From Syngnathus acus (Eukaryota; Chordata; Actinopteri; Syngnathiformes; Syngnathidae): 64,000 nucleotides of DNA. Below, piece after piece: positions 53,401 to 64,000 of this stretch. Under the pieces are notes generated by a model that had not been told where the DNA came from, searched no databases, and saw nothing but the letters and a program-made list of their open reading frames with translations. Within the stretch, counting starts at the first letter, position 1. Each line of letters starts with the position of its first letter. A program made the translations under genes and the position numbers. The stretch covers positions 10,822,786-10,886,785 of the forward strand of contig NC_051100.1 of assembly GCF_901709675.1 (NCBI RefSeq), written 5' to 3'.

Positions 53401-56400
53401 CCGTTTGCTTGCTTATCAAGTCAGGCAGGGTGCAAACATGTTTTTTTTTTTTTTTTTAATCTCTTAAGTGTGTGGTGTTTTTAAACAGCAAACTGTGTCT
53501 GTCATAATACCAAAACTGACCTTAGGACAGCATGTTTCCACAGGATAGCCACACTGGCAGACCGCAAAGTTGAAGGAAAAGTAATAGTAGTACTTGTAGA
53601 AGAAGAAGCTAGGCAAACTTTTTGGCTTGTCTGATAACTACACTAAAGTTGCAAATACTTTTCTTAGTCATTTTTATTGTGAATGTCAACCAGTTGCTCC
53701 TCAAAGTTTGTACGGCAACACCACCTCCAGGTCACTTATTGGCTATCATTCTGTTTCACATCACACAATTACACTCTGTCGTTCAACAAAAAAGAAAAAA
53801 AAAACACTCCACCGTAGAATAAAGCTAAAATTTTGCCCCGTTGTTGATATACGAGTACCGTTCTTTGGATGGATGGTGAAATATGTATCAATACAAAGTA
53901 CTTATTTATATGTTGTGTTATGTGCAAACAGAACCTTACAAAATTTGCATTTGAAATCGCATCTATTCAGTCATATCAACTGTGCATTTCTGTCACCAGT
54001 CAACCAGATCACTACAGTACCAGCAGTAAATGTTCAGGAATCGATCTGAACATGGCCCGCCTCCAATTTCAAAGACTGATTACACCAGACCACCCTGAGA
54101 TTGGCCAACAGGTCAGTTATCATGAAATCAATTATGATGATTGATTCTTGCAAAGCTGACTTCTACACTTTCTTCATCACTATCAGATTGCTGCAAGTGT
54201 GGAGAAGAATCTTATTCCAAGACTGATCAACTCCCCTCCAGACATAGAAGCGTTGAGGCTCTACCTCATTCTTCCAGAATGCCCTCTCTTCAATGATTCC
54301 AACAATTATGTGACGATCTCTATCCCATTTGCCAAATCAGTCATCAGCCTGAAAGAAGCTCCGCTTAAAGTGCTAGGTAGGAGGGAAAAGCATACAGACA
54401 TGTTGCGACACATTTTATCACATTTCCACCAAGCCACGCTTGTTCACTTTAGCTCACCAGAGTACATTTTGGGAACTTAACATTCACGTTTGTGTGTTCA
54501 TTGTTAGGTGGGTTAAGTTTGAGAATGTTTCTCAAGCCGATGCCCAACTTTTCTGTTTGGTTTGCTCACTTCAGCAAACTGGTGGTCCACCTTGGAGCCC
54601 CAAGTGTTCCAGCGGCTGGTCGAGATGTACAAAGAAGTGGTGGTGTACCTGCTCCAGATGCACAAGGTTGGAATCCCGTCAACAGAGCAAAGGATTTTCA
54701 CCAGTTTTCTGGACACGTCACTTCGACTGCTGGAAATCCTTCACAAGGTATGAAATGAGGCATTCTGGCATTTTGATTCACTTCAATAGGGATACCACAG
54801 TACATCCAAGTGTTAAATCACGTCCGCATTTGTGTCACTTCAGGTGAACGAGAGAGGTGGACACATTATACAGTATGATAAATTCTACATTCATGAGTTG
54901 GATGACTTAATAGACATCAGAAATGACTACATCACATGGATTCAGAGACAAATGTATCCAGGGGCAAGTATTTTCACCTGCTTTTTGAAATTTTGCAGAA
55001 CTTTGGATTCATCGACGAATATGACTCATTCTGTGATGCCTCTCTGTCCTCAGGGTCCTGATGGCGTGGTGACCATGTGCAGGTATCCCTTTGTATTTGA
55101 TGCCCCAGCAAAGACTACTCTGCTACACACCGATGCTGTTTTACAAATGCAGGTAAATAGGAGCTAATAGCGCTCGTGCTTCCAAGAATCTAATCAGCAT
55201 TCTTGTATTGGTAGATGGCAGTGGATCAGGCACAAATGCAAAACTTGAGTTCCATGTTCTTGCCTGCTGTGGAATCCGTCAACCCATGCCTCATCCTGAT
55301 TGTCCGGAGGGACAATATAGTTGGAGACACCATGGAAGTTCTCAGAAAGTCAAAGAACGTCGACTACAAGAAGCCGCTTAAGGTTATTCCATGACAGTGA
55401 AATTCATGTGAAAACATTTCCTTTTGTGAAACGTGTGATGGTGACTACCCATGGCAGGTTATCTTTGTGGGAGAAGAGGCAGTGGATGCGGGAGGTGTGA
55501 GAAAGGAGTTCTTCCTCTTAATCATGAAAGAGCTGTTGGATCCAAAGTACGGGATGTTTCGTTACCACGAGGAGTCCAGGCTTCTCTGGTTTTCAAGCAA
55601 GGTATTGATTGAATGGAATGGCTTGTGGCTAGCTTGTATTACACACACAAGAAGAATATTGAAACCTACTAGAATTGTTCATTTCATTTTCATTTATTAT
55701 GTTCATTCTAATTGCTCAAGAGCAAATTCAACACACCCTGACGCATATAATGGAGAACTAGATTACACATACAAGTAGCGACATGTACTTTGCAGTGTCA
55801 AAAAGAAAATCTTTGGTAGTTGTGACAGTTAATGTTCCTTCCAGACCTTTGAGGACATTGAATTGTTTAACCTCATCGGAGTCATATGCGGTCTGGCCAT
55901 CTACAACCTCACGATTGTGGAGCTCAACTTTCCAGTGGCCCTGTACAAGAAGCTTCTGAAGAGGAATCCCACGTTAGATGACCTGAAGGAGCTCAAGCCA
56001 GAGGTGGGAAGGTAAGATCAAGGGTCATCATCTAATTAAGTTTTGGAACTGTCAATTCCTGACTTACTACACACTTTCACATGCAGTCTTAGGAGCCTTC
56101 ACTATGGCAATTTTACAGATTTCTACCAAAAGTAAACTTGAAGTGTGTTTCAGGGACCGCTCACAAAGTCGGACATCCCGTAATTACATCGACAAAAATT
56201 TCATTCAATGCACCAAACAGCAATGACAAGTCTTGAGTACATTGCAGACAATACGTGGAAGCATTTTATACTTTGACGCAGCAAAACCAGAGCAGCCGCA
56301 TTTAAACTCAAATTGCTCCTCACTTTGTGATGTCACAATGTGAGGACCTTGTGTTGTTTTCCTGGATTGGGTGAGGCTGGTGCATGGAGAGGAGAAATGA

Positions 56401-57646
56401 GCAGGAATGCTCCAAAATGAGCAAATGGAATTAGTATTTTAACCTGGCTCTTAAAAGTTGATTTTGTATGATGTGGCTCCTTTTAAACAGGAGAGTTATC
56501 ACACTTTGGAACTATGCAATCGACGAATTGATAATTTGCCTTCAATTAGGAGTCTCCAACTGTTGCTGGACTACCATGAAGATGACCTTGAGGAAACATT
56601 CTGCTTGAACTTCACAGTAAGTATGATTATCATCGTGTAACGCCTCATGTAGAAATTAAGCAACAATGTTTCTATGATGCCGAAAGTTTCTCCTAGAACA
56701 CTTTTACCAATAAATCAACAACAACCTCTGTCTTTTTAGATCACAGAAGAAAACTACGGCGCTACAGAGGTGTTGGACCTCATACCCAATGGGGAAAACA
56801 TCAATGTAAATAAATCCAACAGGTATTGTGTAAGATCATTTTGGCACTATCTATTGAAGCAAAATTCTGTGCTCAAACCATTTTAATGCTTTGTACACAT
56901 GCAATAACTGTTTGTCCATCCAGGCAGGACTTCGTCAATGCCTACGTAGACTACACATTCAACACCTCAGTTGCCTCACTCTTTGAGTGCTTCTATGCAG
57001 GCTTCCACAAGATTTGTGGAGGCAAAGTTCTGGAGCTCTTTCAGCCCAACGAACTGCAAGCCATGGTGATTGGCAACACCAACTATGACTGGACTGAACT
57101 TGAAAAGGTTTTGCATTATTTGTCTGTTTGAATAAAGTGTTGTCTGTTCATGTGTGTTGTATAGCTCAGATCCACAGATTCTTTCCGGGTTTGGATTTTT
57201 AGAATCTCATGCCTCTTTTTTTTTTTTTTCCCCCGCCTCAGAGCACTGAATATAAGGGAGAGTACTGGGCTGAACATCCCACCATCAAGCTCTTCTGGGA
57301 AGAGTTCCACAACCTTCCTTTAGAGAAGAAAAAACAGTTTCTCTGTAAGTCTTTCTTTTTTTTTTAATGTAGAAAGTATAATATATAGGATGCTAGTGCT
57401 TTGAGCATGAAATGTGAAATGTCATTTGTCCCCTCAGTATTCCTCACAGGAAGTGATCGCATACCCATCTTGGGCATGAAAAGCCTTAAACTAGTGATCC
57501 AGCCGACCAATGGGGGAGAACTTTATTTGCCTGTCGCCCACACGTGCTTCAACTTGTTGGACCTGCCCAAATACACTAATGCGGAAACACTGCGTGAGAA
57601 GCTTCTTCAAGCTATAGATCATAATCAAGGCTTCAATCTAGCATGA
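50436..57646 (+). CDS. herc4: HERC4, HECT and RLD domain E3 ubiquitin ligase 4
   Basis: Cytosolic E3 ligase; in mammals it is needed for normal sperm maturation. Exons: 50436-50661, 50766-50925, 51016-51092, 51163-51384, 51485-51576, 52055-52185, 52272-52426, 52666-52742, 52843-52967, 53108-53167, 54000-54111, 54187-54376, 54575-54747, 54844-54963, 55054-55152, 55215-55382, 55458-55601, 55845-56011, 56550-56616, 56740-56822, 56924-57107, 57242-57344, 57438-57646, giving 1047 aa (human 1057). RCC1 repeats cover about residues 1-375 (GQLGLGG, CGEDHTAALTKEGG). The HECT domain is about 720-1047, with KVIFVGEEAVDAGGVRKEFF and the catalytic C1015 in LPVAHTCFNLLDLPKY. MLCWGNASYGQLGLGGIDEE at the start identifies HERC4, not HERC3. 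The intron at 54964-55053 begins GC. Poly(A) signals lie at 58018 and 58384. Confidence 0.97.
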
Positions 57647-58400
57647 GGAAAGCTCCAGATGACCATGCTCAGAATGTTGATGGCTTCCAACGTTTTGCTT
57701 TGCAGACAGTAGGAAACGAGCAGTGTGAGCATTGCTTGAAAACAGGCTATAAGACTTTGCCATGTCAAATTTTCATGTTACTTGGATTTTTGTTTCCCCC
57801 AGCTTTTTCAAATCTGTCATAGTGTTTTGGTGAGTAAAACACGTATTAGAAGCGGTCTTACATTTCATAATGCACTTAGGCTCATTCATTGTTTGGATTT
57901 GGCAAGATCAAGAAAGTGGTGTTACAGTTGACACGATTAGTAACAAGCAACATAAATAGCACTACCTTTCTGACAGATGAAATCTAATCCTGCAACAGTA
58001 CTTGACTGAAAATTGAGAATAAAATGACCCAGTTGAAATGAACACTTCCAAGTGATCATAACAAAACATGTTTGTTTCACTGTCGCTGAGGTGATAAAAA
58101 TCACACATTTACAAAGCTAACAGGCCACCCCATATGCATGAAGTGTGTGCTATAGAAATGACTGTACTAACCTTTGTTTCACATAAGTTCCACTCCAGTG
58201 TGATAATTGATACACAATCGTGCAAGACATTTGCTTTGAGTGCATTGTGTTGGCTTTCAACATTAAAATGGTCAACAAATAAAATGATGCTGGTCATTGT
58301 CAGGAGACACTTTCAAATATTTTATTGATATATATTAAGGCTTGAGAGATTTGTAAATATGTTTGTAGGCTCAATTTGGTCTTAATAAAGAAACAGCAGA
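57647..58400 (+). other. HERC4 3' untranslated region (putative)
   Basis: Follows TGA 57644-57646. Canonical AATAAA motifs occur at 58018-58023, near 58278 and at 58384-58389, so alternative polyadenylation is possible. No repeat or extra exon is recognised. Confidence 0.5.
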
Positions 58401-58504
58401 CTGAAGTTAATAATACCTATGGTCAAGATTTCAATGAGACAGCTCATGATGGACCATGATGACTTTTGACCACTTTAACAGATTATATTTGTTAATTTGG
58501 ATTG

Positions 58505-58535
<31 letters not shown>

Positions 58536-60183
58536 CCTCCCTTTTAAAGATCACTTACAAAGGCAGCCCACCATCCTCTCTTATCCAATACAAGGCACGA
58601 TGTTGGGGTCCTCTTTGTTCCTGCATACTTCTAAGGTTTCAGCATAATGTAGATGCATTGATACATTTTTAGTACATACGTATATGAGGTGCAGTCTAAA
58701 ACTATGTAAAATGTACTGTAGTTTCATTTCATAGGCTTACTTCCCAATTTTAGGGCTTGCATGGCACAGCTTTCCAGACTAGTTGCTTGTTCCTCATCTG
58801 TAGGTATTCCTTGAAAACTTATTCGTAAATGAACAAAATGAATACGGCAATGGAAATAAGCTTAATTTAAAATTGACTTTTTGAATGCCACCCTTATTTT
58901 CAGGGGTTGACTTATTCTAATAGGGCTGCTGTTAGAGTTAGTATCCCTTGTAATTTTACTTGGGGAAGGGGCAACCTGTTCAAATTTGCTACACTTGGTG
59001 AAAACACCCCCCAGGAAGACAGAAAAAGTAAATTGATGATGCGAACGGCGCTGCCGCACCATACTGGGACTTAAACTCAAATGTGGCCGGAGAACACAAA
59101 CCGGACCAGGATCACAAGATGGCGCTATGGAGCCACGCTTTTTTTCACCAACCTCAAGACCAACTTGGGCTTTTTTTTCCTTTTTTTTACTAAAGTTTAT
59201 AAGTTTAAATCACAAAACTGCTCCTCAAGCAGAAATAAACAAACGAAGCCAATCCGAAGCAAGCCAAGCCAGCCAGCATGAAACGCGTCGATGAGACGCT
59301 CGTTTTGTGTCATGTTATCAGAAGTATATGATGACTTTCGATGAGTCAACAGCAACTCAACAAGCTGCGGTTGTTGTGGCGCTCCACTTGCAAGACAACT
59401 CAGCAAAGATCACCCAAACGTTTTATTGGTGTCAACAACAACAACAAAGCCACGAATGCACATTTTACATTGTAAAAATTCTAACATTTTTATTTCCTAC
59501 AAACAATCTTTAAAATCGAGACAGGACAGGGTATGTGTGAATTTACTCAATCTGTAAAATAAAAAAATATGTAATACATTTTTGAAACATGTTTCAAAAA
59601 TAAATAAAATAATAATGAATAAAGAAATATCAAAATATATATCTATAAATATATTATAAAAATAAAAAAATATATAAGTAATATGATCAGTTTTTTATTA
59701 TTTACCTGATATATAATCTATTTTTCTTTTTCGATTTTTTAGAATGTATTTCATTATAATAAATTGCTTGGTAAAAGAATCTTAAGGTTTTTAAGGGCTC
59801 AAATTCATCCAGACATCAAATTTCATGATGTGACTTCCAAACGGTGGTAACCACTGACTTGATTTATTTAATTGAACAATATTAAAGTGAACAAACAAGG
59901 GATTTTCCACTTGGGTTGGCCATTTTGCATTTCAGCTCTCAGTCCTGAAATGGCAGAGGATTGGTGGCAGGCTTCGTCCGCCCAATTTCCTCGTTCTTGC
60001 CTAACTGGTATCTGGTGAATTCCTCACTTGGTGCACTGTACTATACGAAAACAGTTGGTCAAATATTCTAAATTACAAACAGTGCAAGCCTTATTTTTAG
60101 TCTGTGATACAGTAAGTACATGTGAATTAATTTATGTAGGAGAAAAAGTATCTAAATAAATTCAGGTTGTAAATGCATGTCAG

Positions 60184-60184
<1 letters not shown>
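58401..60184. other. Convergent spacer HERC4/TAP2-like, no gene seen
   Basis: Contains a T24 run at 58507-58530 and a strongly AT-rich stretch at about 59560-59760 with repeated aaatata motifs. Small open frames here show no family resemblance. The two flanking genes converge on this spacer. Confidence 0.5.

Positions 60185-60215
<31 letters not shown>
60185..60215 (+). repeat. (GATT)n microsatellite
   Basis: Seven to eight GATT units just beyond the end of the TAP2-like transcript. On the minus strand its AATAAA poly(A) signal lies at 60221-60226. Confidence 0.95.
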
Positions 60216-60216
<1 letters not shown>

Positions 60217-60339
60217 CAACTTTATTCAGAAATTTCACATATACAGATACAGATGCAGTCCCTGCATAAAATCAAATGAAATTGAGTAAGCAAAATAAAC
60301 ACACGGAGAGAAAAAAGAAAAAAAGTGCTTCTGAAGGAG

Positions 60340-63300
60340 TTAGCTTCCAGCGGTGGCGAGCGTCTCTCTCATTTTACAGTACATCCCATTCTTTTCCATC
60401 AGCTGGCAGTGGGTTCCTCGCTCCTGAACACTGCCCGCGCCTATCACCACAATCTGGTCGGCCGTCTCGATATTCTTCAGATTGTGGGTGATCAGCAGTA
60501 CGGTTCGGTCAGAAGGCCTCACCAGATCCTGCAGGACCTGCGCCCGGTGAGACGAACCTTCATGAGAATGTCTTGGAAACTTTTGTCACATTTTTATGTT
60601 GTAATTTTACTGGTGATTTGTGGCAGGCCTGGATCGCTGAGTTTACCGTACCTTGTTTTGGCTACGCTCATCCAGGGAGCTGGTTACTTCGTCCAGGACG
60701 AGAACTCGTGGTTGCCTGACAAGCGCTCGAGCAATGGCCACACGTTGCCGCTCGCTCTTGGACAGCAGACTGCCCCCCTCACCGACCTCTGGCAGACAAT
60801 CAAATCCGACACTCCGGTCAAGATGTGCATTTACACCGGAGACAATCATCTTCAGACGTGGAACCGTGCAAGTCAAAAGTGAGTCTTAGGTCTTGACTTT
60901 CAAATTTTAAGCACGGAGTACAAAGAAAAGTTCAAGCCAGGCCAGTCTCAAAATAAGCGAGGTACAAAACTGGAGTCCACGTCCACTCACCGGTATCGTA
61001 GCCCTTCTTCAGCTGTGTGATGAAGTCGTGGGCGTTGGCCTGTAAGGCCGCCTTTTGGATGGCGTCCAGAGAGCAGTCCGCAAGGCCGTAAGCGATGTTG
61101 TATCTGATGGAACCGGAGAAGAGCACCGGCTCTTGGCTGACCACTGCAATCTGCCGAAGCACACGTTGCTCTTCAGTTTGTTGACGATTGTTAAAAACAC
61201 AATCAACAATATGTGTGGGAACTCGGTCCGCCTTCGTACCGTACCAAAAGATCCAAATCCAAAAACGTGTATTGTTTCAGCCCTACTAGTCAGTTATCAG
61301 ATGAAACCATCAGTCTTGGTTCGGGCGTTCACCTTTTTGCTGAGATAGCGGCAGTCGTACAACTCCAGCTCGACGTCGTCCAACAGGATTTGTCCACCGT
61401 GCGGCTCGTACAAGCGCTTGAGCAAACTGGCGCAGGTGCTTTTTCCCTCTCCGGACACACCCACCAGCGCCGTTATCTGACCCACTGGCAGCTCCAAAGA
61501 GAAGTCCTGATGACAAAGGTGTATTGAATTGAGTGCCGCGTGAGAAGAAGGGCTTGCTGCGGAAGAATAGCGGCAAATCTCTCAAGTCTCCCACTTCATG
61601 TCTCTGCTGGCTCAAGTTCAAACATTATCAACTACTACTTTCCTCCGTTTGATTTTTGATGGAGTACCACGACTGAGAATCCACACAGACATGAGAACAA
61701 AGACCTTCACTCCATTGTGGTGCCCACCTGCAGCACCGCTACGTCGGGATGTGCCGGGTAGGTGAATTTGAGATGGCGGAAGATGACGTGTCCTGCGAGC
61801 CGATCGGGTGCGAGTTCCCCGTCCGTCCTGATCTGAGGCTGTCGATCGAGAACCTCAAAGACTTTACCGGCCGCACCCACCGAGTTCACCATGTGGCTGC
61901 TGATGTAGATCAGAGTCTGGCAGGCAATATTCCCAGGATGAGTACCGGTTCTAAATCCCGACAGAGATGTCGGATTCATCTGGCGATACTTTCAGCGCTG
62001 TTACCCTGATATTGTGTCCGATGTCTGACTGGTAGAGGATGAAGGAGACCAGGTTCCCGATGGTCATGTGGCCCCTCTGGATGAGCAGCCTGGCGTACCA
62101 CAACATCAGCACATAAATAGCCAAACCTGTCAGCTACAAGCACAGATGCACGGAAATCAACCTCTGTCCGCTCTTGGAATGGAACACTTCTCAAATGACT
62201 ATCGTAGAAACAAAGGTCAGTCATTAATATTTTGGCAGAGTCCCTGAAATCCAGTCTTGCTGCGGAATCTCCCAAAAAGTCGCCAACAACTTACCCTTAG
62301 CACCAGAAGAGACACAACCCTGAGAGTGTCCCGCCGCCTCTTGAGCCTGTGCGTGTCCAACAGTTTGTTGTCATAGCGACGGGCCTCGTGTTTCTCGGCG
62401 TTGAAGCTGCGCACTGTCCGAGCGGCCGAGAGGATCTCATTGGCCGTTTCATTTGCCGCGGTCATGGAGTCATGCGTGGCCTGCGTCAACCGCTGCAAGC
62501 ACAAGGTTGATCATCGCTCATCATCCGTTTGATTGAACGGAATGGGAAGCAGAGCTGCAGAAGCAATCAATGGATGCGATTGGTTTGTCGGCGTTACCTG
62601 GCAGTGTTTGTCGGAGATGGACTGTATGAGGCCAGTGACGGGGACCTCCATGAGAACTAAACACGTCAGTGTCCATGAAAGGTCCAACATGAAGATCAGC
62701 GTGTACACCGTCTTTATGAGGGTCCTCAGCAGAACGTTGATGTTCAGACAAACCGTTTGCGCCATCAGGGGGATGTCTTTAGAAAGCAAGGAAGTGAGCT
62801 CACCTGCACGTGAAGAAATCAAATATTTAAAAAATTAAAAAAAAAAACACAATGTCGAGGAGTCAGAGATCTTGTTCTATCTATCTAAGTTATCATGCCT
62901 TACCGATCTTTGTGGTGTCGAAAAATGCAATTTCCTGTTTGGTCTGAGCTCGAAACAACTTTCCTTTCACTCTGCACATGAAAGAGTTGATGGCCCACAT
63001 AAGGAGACCCCCTCTGCCACCTGTGCCCACCAAGCTGCTCCAACAAAAACAAGACAGGTATTCACCTCATCAGTGTTTCTGTCCCCGAACGGGTCTCCAA
63101 ATGATTTGCCATTCAAATTATCCTATCATTTTTTTAATGAGCGTCAGAAAACATAATAAACCAAAATCGGCCATTTTTTTATTCCTCGTGGTATTTATTA
63201 ATTGATGTTAGGTTTATGATGTAGGCTGACATTTTGGGGGTCAGGTGACACAATCTCACCTTCCCACTGAGAAGACGCCCATGAGAAGCAGCGCTGACAA

Positions 63301-64000
63301 GAATTCATCTGGCACATAATTGTCTCTCAGGTTGTCAATCACCTTGCCCGTGTAAAACCGGATCTGGATCTCACCTGAGTGACAAAAACACGTTCCCCCA
63401 GTGAATAGTTAGGTCGTCTCTTGCCATTTTATTTCAGATTTTAAAACGAGTAGACTCTATTTCTCCATACAACGAATGAAACTCGTAAATCAAGGCACCA
63501 CTCATTCAGTTGGACCCCTTCCTTCGTCCTCATCATCGTCATCAGTGTACTTACAGACAGCAGCCAGGGTGAGAAAGCCAAATCCTCCCAGCAGCAAAGC
63601 CAAGTCCGGCCTGTACATGCGAACCACCCTCATGAACAAAACTCGAGGCTTTTGTCGCTTCTTTTTCGCCCCACTCGAGTCCGGAAACCAGCCTTCCCAA
63701 AACAAGGCGGCGGCCAGAGATAATCCGGCGCACATCATCCAGCAGCGCGCGACCCCTGCAGCCGACGTCGCGCCGCACGGGTGGTCGCCGAGACGCACGG
63801 CGGCGGCCAGGCTCTCCAGGGCGGCGGGGAGCGCGCTGTGCAAGGCGAGGAAACGAGCCGGCGCCGGGGGAACTTGCCCGAGGTTAAGAAAGTAGACGGC
63901 GGTCAGCGCCAAACAACACCGGATAAACGCGAGCAGCCAGACCGACAGCCAAAGTAAACTCCCCGCGCGCACCAGAGGTGCGGTGCCGTGAACCAGGCAT
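60340..64000 (-). CDS. tap2: TAP2-type half ABC transporter (ABCB family), 5' end cut
   Basis: ER membrane half-transporter; TAP1/TAP2 pump peptides for MHC class I. Exons in transcript order: 63555-64000 (start lies outside), 63260-63374, 62903-63033, 62598-62803, 62295-62492, 62005-62133, 61728-61916, 61333-61506, 60991-61150, 60652-60788, 60340-60537, giving 693 residues in the window (human 686). TAP2 markers: [10 protein letters not shown]-type coupling region, [31 protein letters not shown] and [18 protein letters not shown]. The Walker A is GVSGEGKST, Walker B LVLDE with the catalytic Glu, and the H-loop ITHN. The signature loop is LSKSE (60751-60765) instead of LSGGQ, or LAAGQ in human TAP2. 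A retained Glu and His with a bad signature fits TAP2 rather than TAP1 or ABCB9. It could be the teleost-specific second TAP2 lineage. The poly(A) signal is at 60221-60226. Confidence 0.85.

Noticed and set aside
61009-61621. Several 60-104-codon frames over the TAP2-like nucleotide-binding exons
   Set aside because: They are other-frame shadows or read through introns. The exon model in phase explains the region.

Overview
The window is vertebrate nuclear DNA, almost certainly from a teleost fish. Its genes are split into many short exons with GT-AG introns, and their products are unmistakable vertebrate orthologues. The repeats are fish-type: tRNA-derived SINEs with a tccatccatt tail, Tc1/mariner pieces with the fish 'aaaaagtctacacacc' terminus, and Tigger-like and hAT-like MITEs. 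There is no sign of bacterial genes, CRISPR arrays or phage.

Layout. 1-9.0 kb: gene-poor flank with two head-to-tail SINEs. 9.1-25.3 kb (+): LRRFIP2, 26 coding exons resolved, about 759 aa. 26.2-31.25 kb (-): MLH1, all 19 coding exons resolved, 731 aa, tail to tail with LRRFIP2 (the LRRFIP2/MLH1 pairing is conserved in mammals). 31.3-32.65 kb (+): a probable small spliced gene that I do not recognise, divergent from MLH1. 32.7-36.1 kb: no gene seen, one Tigger-like MITE. 36.2-43.5 kb (+): FAM83H, about 1349 aa, with an intron packed with DNA transposons. 45.4-47.1 kb (+): an ADTRP/AIG1-family gene, 221 aa. 47.3-48.0 kb (-): a small candidate secreted-peptide gene with an in-frame TGA followed by 49 open codons. 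48.8-58.4 kb (+): HERC4, 23 coding exons, 1047 aa. 60.3-64.0 kb (-): a TAP2-type half ABC transporter, 11 exons, cut by the window end.

The genes are unrelated housekeeping and tissue genes, not a pathway: DNA mismatch repair (MLH1), TLR/Wnt-linked scaffold (LRRFIP2), keratin and CK1 scaffold (FAM83H), lipid hydrolase (ADTRP), HECT ubiquitin ligase (HERC4) and peptide or ABC transport (TAP2-like). Almost every exon junction below was checked by reading-phase bookkeeping, and total lengths match the human orthologues closely.

The items most worth a second look are the unrecognised small gene divergent from MLH1, the in-frame TGA in the candidate secreted-peptide gene, the highly degenerate ABC signature motif in the TAP2-like protein, and a transposon in FAM83H intron 3 that still carries transposase remnants between long terminal inverted repeats.
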